In this document: in pieces, positions 44,408-52,449 of the stretch
Numbering within the stretch: position 1 is the stretch's first letter
How the letters are laid out: each line of letters begins with the position of its first letter
Assembly: GCA_002300355.1 (NCBI GenBank)
Contig: NSGV01000003.1
Coordinates: forward strand, 62,001-126,000
Length of the DNA stretch: 64,000 bases
Direction of reading: 5' to 3'
From: Streptomyces sp. TLI_235
GTDB taxonomy: Bacteria > Actinomycetota > Actinomycetes > Streptomycetales > Streptomycetaceae
Program-made: the position numbers and the translations under genes
The notes under the pieces: generated by a model
Told to the model about the DNA's origin: nothing
Seen by the model: only the letters and a program-made list of their open reading frames with translations
Database searches by the model: none

Positions 44408-44438
44408 CTGTCACCGCAGCCCCACAGGCTTGGGCCGA

Positions 44439-45071
44439 TCATATGGTCGTCGCGACCAGTGCGCCCACGAGCATGAACGGACCGAACGGGATGCTCGAAC
44501 GCCAGGTGGCACGGCGCAGCACCAGCAGGGCGGCGCCGGTGGCCGCGCCCAGACCGAAAGCCAGTGCCGTCCCGGTGAGAACCTCGCGCCAGCCGAGCCA
44601 GCCGAGGAACATGCCGAGCACGCCGGCGAGTTTGACGTCGCCGCCGCCCATGCCGTTGCGGGGGCCGATGATCGCCAGCAGGGCATAGGCGGCGAACAGC
44701 ACTGCTGCCGCTGCCAGCGCCCGGAGGAAGGGCCGGGCGTCGCCGAGCATCGCGGCGGCCGAAGCGAGGAGTAGTGCACCGACCGGGTAGGCAGGCAGTA
44801 CAAGGCGGTCGGGCAGCCTGCGTACCCGCAGGTCGATGACGGTCAGGGGGATACCGATCGCGCCGAGGTAGAGGTAGCCCGGCAGTGCGGCGGTGGGGCC
44901 CAGCCTCCACGACAGCAGGGCGAAGAGGGCGGAGGTACACGCGGCCGGCAGCGGGGCGGCGAGGGGCGGACCGGATTCGGGGACGGTGCGGCGGGCGAGC
45001 ACGGACAGGAGTGTGCCTGTCGGCAGGCCCAGCAGGGCGCAGCCGGTCACGAGGGCTGGGGACGCGGTCAT
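44439..45071 (-). CDS. tadV: Prepilin peptidase, TadV/CpaA type (A24)
   Basis: A 210-aa membrane protein with 6-7 hydrophobic segments. The catalytic aspartates are seen in LTVIDLRVRRLPDRLVLPA and GMGGGDVKLAGVLGMFLGW, the GxGxxD-type site of A24 peptidases. It lacks the N-terminal methylase domain of PilD, as in TadV. It should process the Flp pilin, TadE and TadG-like proteins and the 515-aa pilin-like protein. It is 13 bp downstream of a methyltransferase gene and separated from the Tad operon by the M28 pseudogene. Confidence 0.85.
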   Translation of the reverse strand: MTASPALVTGCALLGLPTGTLLSVLARRTVPESGPPLAAPLPAACTSALFALLSWRLGPTAALPGYLYLGAIGIPLTVIDLRVRRLPDRLVLPAYPVGALLLASAAAMLGDARPFLRALAAAAVLFAAYALLAIIGPRNGMGGGDVKLAGVLGMFLGWLGWREVLTGTALAFGLGAATGAALLVLRRATWRSSIPFGPFMLVGALVATTI

Positions 45072-45084
45072 GTTCCGGGCCGGG

Positions 45085-45921
45085 TCAGGAGTGCTGGGGT
45101 ATGGGTGGCTGGGGGGCGGGGCTGTGCGGGCGCCGCCCCCAGGCTGTCACGAGGACGGGTGTGGCCATGGCGAAGTCCGGGTCGTCGAGGAGGGCGAGTA
45201 CGGGATTGAGCTGCTCGTCGGTCAGAAGGCCGTTCCTGGTCATGGCGCGGCCGAGGAAGGCCAGGCTGGTGCGGTAGGCAGCGGACTGGGGGGTGGCGCC
45301 GTGCAGGATCGCGACGTTCCCTGCTGTCTGGACCTGGTCGAGGCCGCAGTCGGCCAGGCTTTCCGCCAGTCGGCTTCCATAGGCGGCGTCGTATCCGAAG
45401 GTGGCGACGAAGGCGCCCATGGCGGGCCAGCACTGGAGCAGGGCCTCTTCGGCCCACGCGGAGTTGACGTGTGGTCGGCGCATGGATCCGCCGAGAGTGT
45501 CACTCTCGTCGAATTCCTCGATCACGAGGTGGCCACCAGGGCGGCAGGCTCGGGCCGCCCTTGCCAGGACGGCATCGCGCTCGGCCAGATGGCTCAGGAC
45601 AAGCCGGGCGTGCACGACGTCGAAGTGGTCGTGGGGCAGCGAATCGGATCGGATGTCGTGCTGCAGGACGCTGATGTCGGGCGGGAGGTCTTGCAGGAAC
45701 CTGGTGTCGAGGTCGGTCGCCACGACCTCGCCCGCAGGTCCGACCTGCGAGGCGGCCCATCGTGCAATGCTGCCGGCGCCTGCGCCGATCTCGAGGAAGG
45801 ATTCGCCCTCGCCGAGTCCGAGAATCTCCAGGCGGCCGATCGTGGTGGTGTCCCAGGTGGCCTCGATGCCATGGATGCGGTCAAGCTCGGCGGCCCAGGT
45901 GGGGTCGAACGCGTAGGCCAT
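45085..45921 (-). CDS. SAM-dependent class I methyltransferase
   Basis: A 278-aa protein with AAGGAG 8 nt before ATG 45921. Motif I is LEIGAGAGSIARWAA (about 42-56); VATDLD follows as the acidic end of strand 2, then FDVVHARLVLSHLAERDAVL and CRPGGHLVIEEFDESD. This is a UbiE-like small-molecule methyltransferase fold. Substrate not predictable. It may share a transcript with tadV, without a clear link to pili. Confidence 0.8.
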   Translation of the reverse strand: MAYAFDPTWAAELDRIHGIEATWDTTTIGRLEILGLGEGESFLEIGAGAGSIARWAASQVGPAGEVVATDLDTRFLQDLPPDISVLQHDIRSDSLPHDHFDVVHARLVLSHLAERDAVLARAARACRPGGHLVIEEFDESDTLGGSMRRPHVNSAWAEEALLQCWPAMGAFVATFGYDAAYGSRLAESLADCGLDQVQTAGNVAILHGATPQSAAYRTSLAFLGRAMTRNGLLTDEQLNPVLALLDDPDFAMATPVLVTAWGRRPHSPAPQPPIPQHS

Positions 45922-46074
45922 GGTGCCGCTCCTTGCGCTGGGGGGAGAGACGGTAGCGCGATGGCAGAGGGCTGTCGTGGGCCCGGGATTGGGCCCGGCT
46001 TGGGACTGGCGGCCCTGCAGTCGTTGGCAGGATTGGCGGACGATTTCGGGATCGTCCGGCGCGCGGAGGCGGTC

Positions 46075-47262
46075 ATGGGCAACCCGGTCCGTCTGGTCGG
46101 CAGAGTGGAGAAGATGGCCTCGCTGACGCGCCTGGTCGAGTCCGTGGTGGTCGGGCACGGCGGTGCCGGTGTGATCCGGGGGGACGCCGGTACGGGCAAG
46201 ACCGCGCTGCTGGATTCGCTGGAGGCACAGTGCCGACGTGCCGGGCTGCGGGTGCTGCGGGGGGCGGGAGCGAAGCTGGAGCGCCAGGTGCCGTTCGCCG
46301 CGGTGCAATCGTGCCTGCAGTTGCACCCGATGTCCCCGCGGGGCGACCTCCAGCAGATCTCGCGTCTGTTGCAGGGTGTGGGCGGAGCCGCCGGACGCGA
46401 CTGGCACCTGGCCGTCGCGGACGCGATGGCGGACTTGCTCGGCCGATGGTTCGCCGAAAGGCCGGGAGCCGTGCTGCTGGATGATGTGCAGTGGGCCGAT
46501 GCGTGGAGTACGGCGCTGGTCGGTCGGCTGCTCGGACTGCTGAAAGACCAGCCGGTGCTCCTGGTCGCAGCGGGCAGGCCGGCTCCGGAACTGTCGGTGC
46601 TGCTCAGGGAATTCGAGGCTCGCGGGGCTCGGCTGTGGGAGCTCGGCCCGCTGGCGGAGCCCGAGGTTGCGGCGCTGGTCCAGCAACTGGTCGGAGGCTG
46701 CCCGAACACCATCTTGCTGGAGCGCATTGCACCTGCCGCAGGCAACCCGTTGTTCGTGACCGAGTTGGTGGCCGCGTACCAGCGGCTGGGCGCCGTCAGG
46801 GTGCGTGATGGTGTTGCAGGAGTCGCCCCCGGGTCGGGTGACATGGGCGGGGCGCTGCCCTCCGACTCGCTGCGCGAGATCTTCGCCGACCGGTTCGGGT
46901 GCCTGTCCTCCCGGATGCAGGACGTCCTGGAGGTTGCGGCCCTCCTCGGCGCCGGAGCCAGCGTGGAGGATGTCTCCACCGTCTCCGGGATTCCGCCGGA
47001 CGAGGTCCGAGAGACGGTCCGCCTCGCCGCGGAGTCGGGGGTGCTGGTGGGGAGCGGCAGCAATCTGTTCGTGTTCCGGCACCCGCTGATCCGGCAGGCT
47101 CTGGCCGACCGGATGCCCGCCGCCACCCGCTCCGCGCTGCTGGCGTATGCCAAGCGCGTCCTGTCGGAAGCAGACCCGCCCGTGGGACGGCCCGTACAGC
47201 GCCCGCCCCGAGACAACCGGCCTTCGAGCACCGGGGCGTTCGGCCGGCCCACATGCTCGTGA
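46075..47262 (+). CDS. Truncated LuxR/MalT-type AAA regulator
   Basis: ATG 46075 has GGAGG 6 nt upstream. The 395-aa product starts MGNPVRLVGRVEKMASL and has GVIRGDAGTGKTALLD (Walker A) and AVLLDDVQWAD (Walker B), followed by a STAND-type helical region up to FRHPLIRQALADRMP. Full-length relatives (LAL family) run to about 900 aa, with TPR repeats and a C-terminal LuxR HTH. Here the frame ends after about 35 low-complexity residues and no HTH follows, so it is probably a remnant. Confidence 0.7.
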   Translation: MGNPVRLVGRVEKMASLTRLVESVVVGHGGAGVIRGDAGTGKTALLDSLEAQCRRAGLRVLRGAGAKLERQVPFAAVQSCLQLHPMSPRGDLQQISRLLQGVGGAAGRDWHLAVADAMADLLGRWFAERPGAVLLDDVQWADAWSTALVGRLLGLLKDQPVLLVAAGRPAPELSVLLREFEARGARLWELGPLAEPEVAALVQQLVGGCPNTILLERIAPAAGNPLFVTELVAAYQRLGAVRVRDGVAGVAPGSGDMGGALPSDSLREIFADRFGCLSSRMQDVLEVAALLGAGASVEDVSTVSGIPPDEVRETVRLAAESGVLVGSGSNLFVFRHPLIRQALADRMPAATRSALLAYAKRVLSEADPPVGRPVQRPPRDNRPSSTGAFGRPTCS

Positions 47263-47282
47263 GGCGGTTACCGCTGCGCCAA

Positions 47283-47299
47283 CGCCGACCGGGTCGGCG
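47283..47299. terminator. Small hairpin between convergent genes
   Basis: CGCCGACC (47283-47290) and GGTCGGCG (47292-47299) are inverted copies with a one-base centre, so the real loop is 3 nt and the stem 7. It lies between the convergent AAA-regulator remnant and the 313-aa gene. Confidence 0.35.
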
Positions 47300-47358
47300 C
47301 CCTTGCGACATCACGGACCCGCGGCGGCACGACAGCTCGGGCCCATGGCAGAGGCAGA

Positions 47359-48300
47359 TCACGCGCAAGCCCGTTCCCTCCAGTAAAGGAAGCGCTGGAC
47401 CGGGTCTCCCCCGGTCAGCCAGGGCCAGGCTGTGACGGTGGCACCCAGCGCACCGAACACCGTGGCCGCCTCGTCCATCCGCCCCGTCTCCACAAGGGCA
47501 TGAGCCAGCAGATTGAGATCGGCCGGAGCCGCCACGTGGGTGAGGAAGCCCGGCCGGGGCCAACACGCTGCCGCCTCGTCCAAGGCCCGGGCTGCCGCGG
47601 GAGTGCCCCAACAATTCCGGGCGCTGAGCGCACCCGTGTCCGGGCGCGAGCGCAGCCGCAGGTAGTTGTCGGTCAGCGCGGCAAGGTGAAGACCGGCGGC
47701 AGGCGTCCCGGACGGCATGCCGCCCCGGACGTCGTCCACGAAATCCATCGCCCTGGCCGTGGAGCCGCATTCGTCCGGCGACAGGTACCGCAGCATCTGT
47801 CGGTGTGCCTCACGGTGCCAGGGGTCACGGGAGACGGCTTCCCTCCACACGTCGAACATCTCGTGTGCCGGGCGACGCATCCGCCGCAGGATCGCGAGCA
47901 GCGTCACCCAGGGGACGGGGTGCGCGGGCAGGAGGTCCGCGCTGCGGTGACACAGGCGGACCAGTTCGGGCACCAGCTCCGGGCTGCGGGCGGCGGTGCC
48001 GGTGTGCAGGCAGCTCCACACATAGAGCAGAAGGGCGAACGGATCGTCGGGGCAGCGGCTGCGCCAGGTGTGGGCGACGCTGTGGAGGTCACTGCGCGCC
48101 AAGATATCGAGGCGGTGGGTGCAGCGGTCCCAATCCTGCCCGGTCGCATGGAGGAGTTGTTCAACCGCAGCGAGAACGAAGTCCTGGTCGGTGGCACGGA
48201 CCGCAGTGGAGCAATGGGACAGAATCCGTCCGAGCTCAGGGTCTGCGAGTTCTGGTGCGTGGCAAGGCGCGGGTCGCCGGCCACGGCCGAAGATCCTCAC
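47359..48300 (-). CDS. Helical hypothetical protein (TPR-like)
   Basis: A 313-aa protein starting MRIFGRGRRPAPCHAPELAD. It is mostly helical, with repeated Leu/Ala/Trp-spaced helices (TWRSRCPDDPFALLLYVWS, HPVPWVTLLAILRRM, AEVAT-like LVETGRMDEAATVFGAL) that look like TPR-type pairs. No catalytic motif and no signal peptide. Its ATG overlaps the stop of the permease-monooxygenase fusion gene (ATGA), so the two are made together. Function unknown. Confidence 0.55.
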   Translation of the reverse strand: MRIFGRGRRPAPCHAPELADPELGRILSHCSTAVRATDQDFVLAAVEQLLHATGQDWDRCTHRLDILARSDLHSVAHTWRSRCPDDPFALLLYVWSCLHTGTAARSPELVPELVRLCHRSADLLPAHPVPWVTLLAILRRMRRPAHEMFDVWREAVSRDPWHREAHRQMLRYLSPDECGSTARAMDFVDDVRGGMPSGTPAAGLHLAALTDNYLRLRSRPDTGALSARNCWGTPAAARALDEAAACWPRPGFLTHVAAPADLNLLAHALVETGRMDEAATVFGALGATVTAWPWLTGGDPVQRFLYWRERACA

Positions 48301-50690
48301 GGCAGGACGGTTCTCGGGCGGCGAGACACCTCGCCGACATGGTGACCGCCGCTGTCGTCCGGTTCCCCGAATCGCTGCTGGAAGTCGTTGAGCAGGCGCC
48401 AGTACGTGTCGGTCTCCAGGTGATGGGTGCGCCCGGGAAGGTCAAGGTAGGTCATCGTTGTTCCGAGGTCGGGCGGGCCGGCGGCGCAGGCGGCCCGAAT
48501 GGCTTCCTGGTGCCGTTTGACGTGGCGGGCACGAATGTCCACGAGGATCGTCCGTGCCATCGCCGTGTAGAAAACGTGGGTTGCCGGCCCAGCGTCGAGA
48601 AAGCCCAGGACGTACAAGCCGCGGAGACGGGGGTGGAAGAGGTTCAGATACAGCTGCGGCCGACCGCCCTCCTGATCGAGGAGCGCTTCGTCGAGGTAGG
48701 GGATGCCGTACGCAGGCAGCGTGGCATAGCCTGCCCCGTGTGGAAGAGGCTCCGGCACGCTGACGGTGCGCCAATCGGCACCGTGCGCACAGAGAACACC
48801 GGTGTAGTGCCGTGTCTCTCCCGTGGTGAGGGTTACCCGCCAGCCGTCCCGGGCGTTCTCGCCTGCGGGTTCGGCGCGGACCACGGCCACCCCGTATTCG
48901 ATGGACCGGTCCAGGCCAAAGGTTTCGGAGAAGGACCGCAGGTGGCGGAGGGTTCTTCTGGGGTCCTGACGGGGGTGACCGACAGGCAGGGGGTGGCCGG
49001 GGAGGTCGGCCAGATGCAGGGGTGGGAGCGGAAGCAGCGGGGCGGCGAACGGGCTGGCCTGATTGGCCGGGTCCCAGAATCCTCCGGCGGCGGTGTTTCG
49101 CTCGAACTGGTCGTAGTCGATGTCTTCGGCCTGGAGGCTGCGCGCCGCAATCAGGCCGGCTGCGCCGGCGCCGACGATGCAGTACCGCGGCCGCGGAGCA
49201 TCTGCTGCACTGGTCCGGGCGGGTGCCGGAGCGGCGGTGCCCGATCTGGCCAGTGCCTCGTAGAGGTCGGGTCGACGACCGCGTAGCCACAGGCCGTAGC
49301 CGATGCCGCCGGCCACCGCCACTGCGAGCAGTCCGGGCAGCGCCACCACGGCGGGGTTGGTGGTGCCGACAAGTGTCCGGTAGTTGACTGCGCTGAGCGT
49401 GGTGGCGGTGATCAGGCCGGCCGCACCGAGTGCGGGGGCTACCCGGGTGCGCCACCATCCGGCTTCCGCGTGCCGGTGGAAGTACACGGGAATGGCCACG
49501 GCAGCGAAGGCCTGGAGGGTGAGGATGCCCAGGGTCGCCAGGCCCACCATCGACGTGGCCAGGTTGAGGTACGGATCGAGGCCGGCGACGGCGAAGACCG
49601 TGACCACGCCTGCCGCCAGCACGGTCTGGGTCAGGCTGGCGTTCGCGGGCGAGAGGCGGTCCGGGTGGAGCCGACCGAGCGCCCTGGGCAGTATCCCCTC
49701 GCGGCCGAGGGCGAAGGTGTAGCGGCTGGCCGCGTTGTGCACGGCAAGCAAAGCCGCGAGCAGGGAGGTGCACATCACGACGGCCATCGCCTGGGTCAGC
49801 GGCTGTGGCGCGTATCTGTCGGAGAGGAAGAAGAGCAGATTGCCGAGTTGGTGGCCCGCGAGATCACGGGTGTCGGCCACACCGATCGCGCCGATCGTGA
49901 TCCAACTGGTGGCGACGAAGAAGAGACCGATCGCGGCTCCGGCCAGCAGGACTGCACGGGGGATGTTCCTGGTCGGATCTGCCGTCTCCTCTCCGTAGAG
50001 CGCGGCGGACTCGAACCCCACGAAGGCACTGAATGCGATCATCAGACTGATACCGATGCCGCTGGAGAACACGGTCCCCGGGGCGAACGAGGCGGTAGGC
50101 AGGGCCTCCGAACCCCGATCGGCCAGTACCGCAAGGTCGAAGACCGCTGCGATCACGACCTCGGCTGCCATCAGGGTCAGCAGGACCCTCGCCGAGAGGT
50201 CCACCGATCGGTGCCCGAGCAACCCGCACACCACAACGCCGCACCCGCTGAGGACAACCCACGGAACGTGGACTCCTGCTGCTGCCAGCACCAGCGCAGT
50301 GAAGTATCCGAACGCTCCGACCAGACCGATGGACAGCGCCGTATAGGAGAGCAGCGCCAGCATGGCCGCTCCGACCCCTGCCGGCCGGCCCAGGCCCTGC
50401 CCCACATAGGTATAGAGGGCACCGGTGCTGACCACCCGTCGGCACAGCGCGGCATATCCCGCACAGAAGCAGAGCTGGACGACCGTCGCGAACACGAAGG
50501 CGCCGGGCAGTCCCGGACCGTTGCCGAGTGCAAGGGCCAGGGGAAGACTTCCTACCATGCTGGAGAGCGGCCCGGCGGCCGACACTGCCAGCACCGCCAC
50601 GCGTGTGGCGGACAGGCGTCGTCCGTGGGATCTACTGCTGCTCTTGTCCGCCCCCGAGGGCCCGTTCAGGTGTTGTCGTGGCACCCGCAC
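48297..50690 (-). CDS. APC permease fused to flavin monooxygenase-like domain
   Basis: A 797-aa frame without a break. Residues about 25-480 are an APC permease with 12 TM helices (GNGPGLPGAFVFAT, GFESAALYGEETADP, ASRYTFALGREGILPRAL). From about 500, YCIVGAGAAGLIAARSL is an FAD-binding Rossmann site, followed by GFWDPANQASPF, LRHLRSFSETFGLDRSIEYG and GVLCAHGADW, as in flavin-containing monooxygenases. The second, NADPH-binding GxGxxG part is missing, so this half is only about 300 aa. Fusion of transport with such a domain is unusual. The GTG start has no clear ribosome site. Confidence 0.7.
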   Translation of the reverse strand: MRVPRQHLNGPSGADKSSSRSHGRRLSATRVAVLAVSAAGPLSSMVGSLPLALALGNGPGLPGAFVFATVVQLCFCAGYAALCRRVVSTGALYTYVGQGLGRPAGVGAAMLALLSYTALSIGLVGAFGYFTALVLAAAGVHVPWVVLSGCGVVVCGLLGHRSVDLSARVLLTLMAAEVVIAAVFDLAVLADRGSEALPTASFAPGTVFSSGIGISLMIAFSAFVGFESAALYGEETADPTRNIPRAVLLAGAAIGLFFVATSWITIGAIGVADTRDLAGHQLGNLLFFLSDRYAPQPLTQAMAVVMCTSLLAALLAVHNAASRYTFALGREGILPRALGRLHPDRLSPANASLTQTVLAAGVVTVFAVAGLDPYLNLATSMVGLATLGILTLQAFAAVAIPVYFHRHAEAGWWRTRVAPALGAAGLITATTLSAVNYRTLVGTTNPAVVALPGLLAVAVAGGIGYGLWLRGRRPDLYEALARSGTAAPAPARTSAADAPRPRYCIVGAGAAGLIAARSLQAEDIDYDQFERNTAAGGFWDPANQASPFAAPLLPLPPLHLADLPGHPLPVGHPRQDPRRTLRHLRSFSETFGLDRSIEYGVAVVRAEPAGENARDGWRVTLTTGETRHYTGVLCAHGADWRTVSVPEPLPHGAGYATLPAYGIPYLDEALLDQEGGRPQLYLNLFHPRLRGLYVLGFLDAGPATHVFYTAMARTILVDIRARHVKRHQEAIRAACAAGPPDLGTTMTYLDLPGRTHHLETDTYWRLLNDFQQRFGEPDDSGGHHVGEVSRRPRTVLP

Positions 50691-50749
50691 AGTTCAGCGG
50701 GCCCCCGAAGCGACCGGAAGATGCGGGGGACCCATTCCTGCGGGCCCGG

Positions 50750-51127
50750 TTACCGGGCGAGCTGGTCCGCGAGCCGGTGTATCCGCAGGGCGAGCATCGG
50801 GACGTCCGCCCCGGACGAGGCGGAGACCGCGAGGTAGCACGTCGCATCGACGGACAGGAGGAAAACGCACCCACCCGCGAACTCGATCAAGGTCTGTTCC
50901 CACGGCGTCTGTTCCTGCCCGCAGAGCTCGGCAGCGTTGCGGCTCGCCGAGTGGAGCGCAGAGAACGCGCCGGCCTGGCGTGCCGCCTCGGCCTGGTCGA
51001 TGGCCCAGGGGTGGGCGCGCAGTGAGCCGTCGTGCGCGAGCAGGAGCGCGTGGCGTGCGCCGGGGAACGCCAGGAGGTTGTCGAGCAGCAGTCCGAGGTT
51101 GTTGGCTTCGAAATTGGCATGACTCAC
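50750..51127 (-). CDS. Roadblock/LC7 protein (CvnB-like)
   Basis: A 125-aa protein. NNLGLLLDNLLAFPGARHALLLAHDG opens the roadblock fold (given as LLDNLLAFPGARHALLLAHD), then VFLLSVDATCYLAVSAS and VPMLALRIHRLADQ. Roadblock proteins bind small GTPases. In Streptomyces conservons a sensor kinase (A), roadblock (B), DUF742 (C) and GTPase (D) form one operon. Here only the A- and B-like genes are present, coupled by ATGA. Confidence 0.8.
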   Translation of the reverse strand: MSHANFEANNLGLLLDNLLAFPGARHALLLAHDGSLRAHPWAIDQAEAARQAGAFSALHSASRNAAELCGQEQTPWEQTLIEFAGGCVFLLSVDATCYLAVSASSGADVPMLALRIHRLADQLAR

Positions 51128-52275
51128 GTCGTGTCACCCTGTCGGTTCGGATCGGTCGGCTGTCGCTCTTCGGGCCCTTTGACGAACTTCCCCATGGGCC
51201 GGGCCAGTTCTTCGGCGGCGTGCGCCCAGGTCGCCGGCCGGTGCGTCTTCTCGCTCACGGAGGTGGGATCCCCCGGGCCGGTGTCGGCTATCAGCCCGGC
51301 AGGCAGGAGAAGCACGGCGCGCACGCCCCCGTGGGGGGACCGGGCGCCGACACGGACTCGGAACCCGTACCTGGCGGCCAGCAGTCCGACCACCGGCAGG
51401 CCGAGTTTCGGCGTGTGCCCGAGTCGGCAGAGAGTGGCAGGACTGTGGCCGCTCAACAGGGCGCCCGTCCGCCGTCGTTGCTGCTCCTCCATGCCGGGGC
51501 CGGTGTCGTCGATGGTGACCGCTACTCCGCTTTGCGTGGGCCGAATCGCGACATCGGCCGAGGTGCCGGCCTCGCAGTGACGGGTGGCGTTGTCCAACAG
51601 TTCGGCGAGGGCGGCAGTCACCGGCTCGGCTGCCCCGCCGACGATGGTGGTGTGCGTCTGCTGGCTGATCCGGATGCTGTTGTTCTCGCGGATCCTCGAC
51701 CTGGCGCTACGAACCACGTCGGTCAGTGGTACGGGCTGACGCCCGGGGTGGGGCGCCGTGCCGCACAGGAGTCGGATCGCTCGGATTCGGCGCATCAGCT
51801 GGGCATTGGCCTGGGCGATCTGCAGCAGGGCCTTGAGGGTCTCGGGATCGTCGCTTCGTCCCTGAAGGTCGGCGAGGAGGGCGTTCTGCCCGTCGGCCAG
51901 GTCCTCGAGAGGCTGCAGTGCAGTGCTGACCGCGGCGTGCGCGGTCTTTTCCGCCCTGGCGCGGGTTCTTGACCCGGTTTCCGAGAACAGATTCACCACG
52001 GTGTCGAGGTTCGTCGCGAATCGGGTGGCCGCGAGCCCGGTGTGCAGTGCCGTGGGTACCTCGTCGGGGTGGCAGGGAAGGCCGGCGGCGACGGCGGTGA
52101 GCCTGCGGGTCACGAGGTGCTCGGTCTCGGCATCACGCATGCGCACCTCGTCCCGCAGCATGGCCGTCTGTCGGATCAGCCCTCTGGCCGTCTTCCTGGC
52201 CCGGATCGTTTCCGCCAGGCAGAGCAGGAGACCGGGGGGCAAGCACCACAGTGCGGCAATCGTCAGGATCTGCAT
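51124..52275 (-). CDS. Histidine-kinase-like ATPase (CvnA-like)
   Basis: ATG 52275 has GAGGAG about 7 nt upstream. The 383-aa protein has an N-terminal TM helix (ILTIAALWCLPPGLLLCLA), a helical linker, and a GHKL ATPase: ELLDNATRHCEAG (N box), DDTGPGMEEQ (G1) and LGLPVVGLLAARYGF (G2). At the dimerisation helix, relatives read LDHLATRMRR; here it is AQANAQLMRRIRAI, without the His. It may signal by other means, as conservon kinases may. The next gene is the roadblock protein. Confidence 0.8.
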   Translation of the reverse strand: MQILTIAALWCLPPGLLLCLAETIRARKTARGLIRQTAMLRDEVRMRDAETEHLVTRRLTAVAAGLPCHPDEVPTALHTGLAATRFATNLDTVVNLFSETGSRTRARAEKTAHAAVSTALQPLEDLADGQNALLADLQGRSDDPETLKALLQIAQANAQLMRRIRAIRLLCGTAPHPGRQPVPLTDVVRSARSRIRENNSIRISQQTHTTIVGGAAEPVTAALAELLDNATRHCEAGTSADVAIRPTQSGVAVTIDDTGPGMEEQQRRRTGALLSGHSPATLCRLGHTPKLGLPVVGLLAARYGFRVRVGARSPHGGVRAVLLLPAGLIADTGPGDPTSVSEKTHRPATWAHAAEELARPMGKFVKGPEERQPTDPNRQGDTT

Positions 52276-52449
52276 CGTGGGCTCCTCGGGAGGTCGTGGT
52301 GGAGCGTGGTGTGCGGAGGCTGCGGATGTCGGCTCGGCTGCCGGGTGGCACGCCACGCGCGTGCACAGTGCGCTCCCCTCCGATGTGCACTGTGCACGGC
52401 GTGGCGTCCCGGGTGTCTGCGCAGCCGTCACTCGGCGAGTGCCGGCGGC

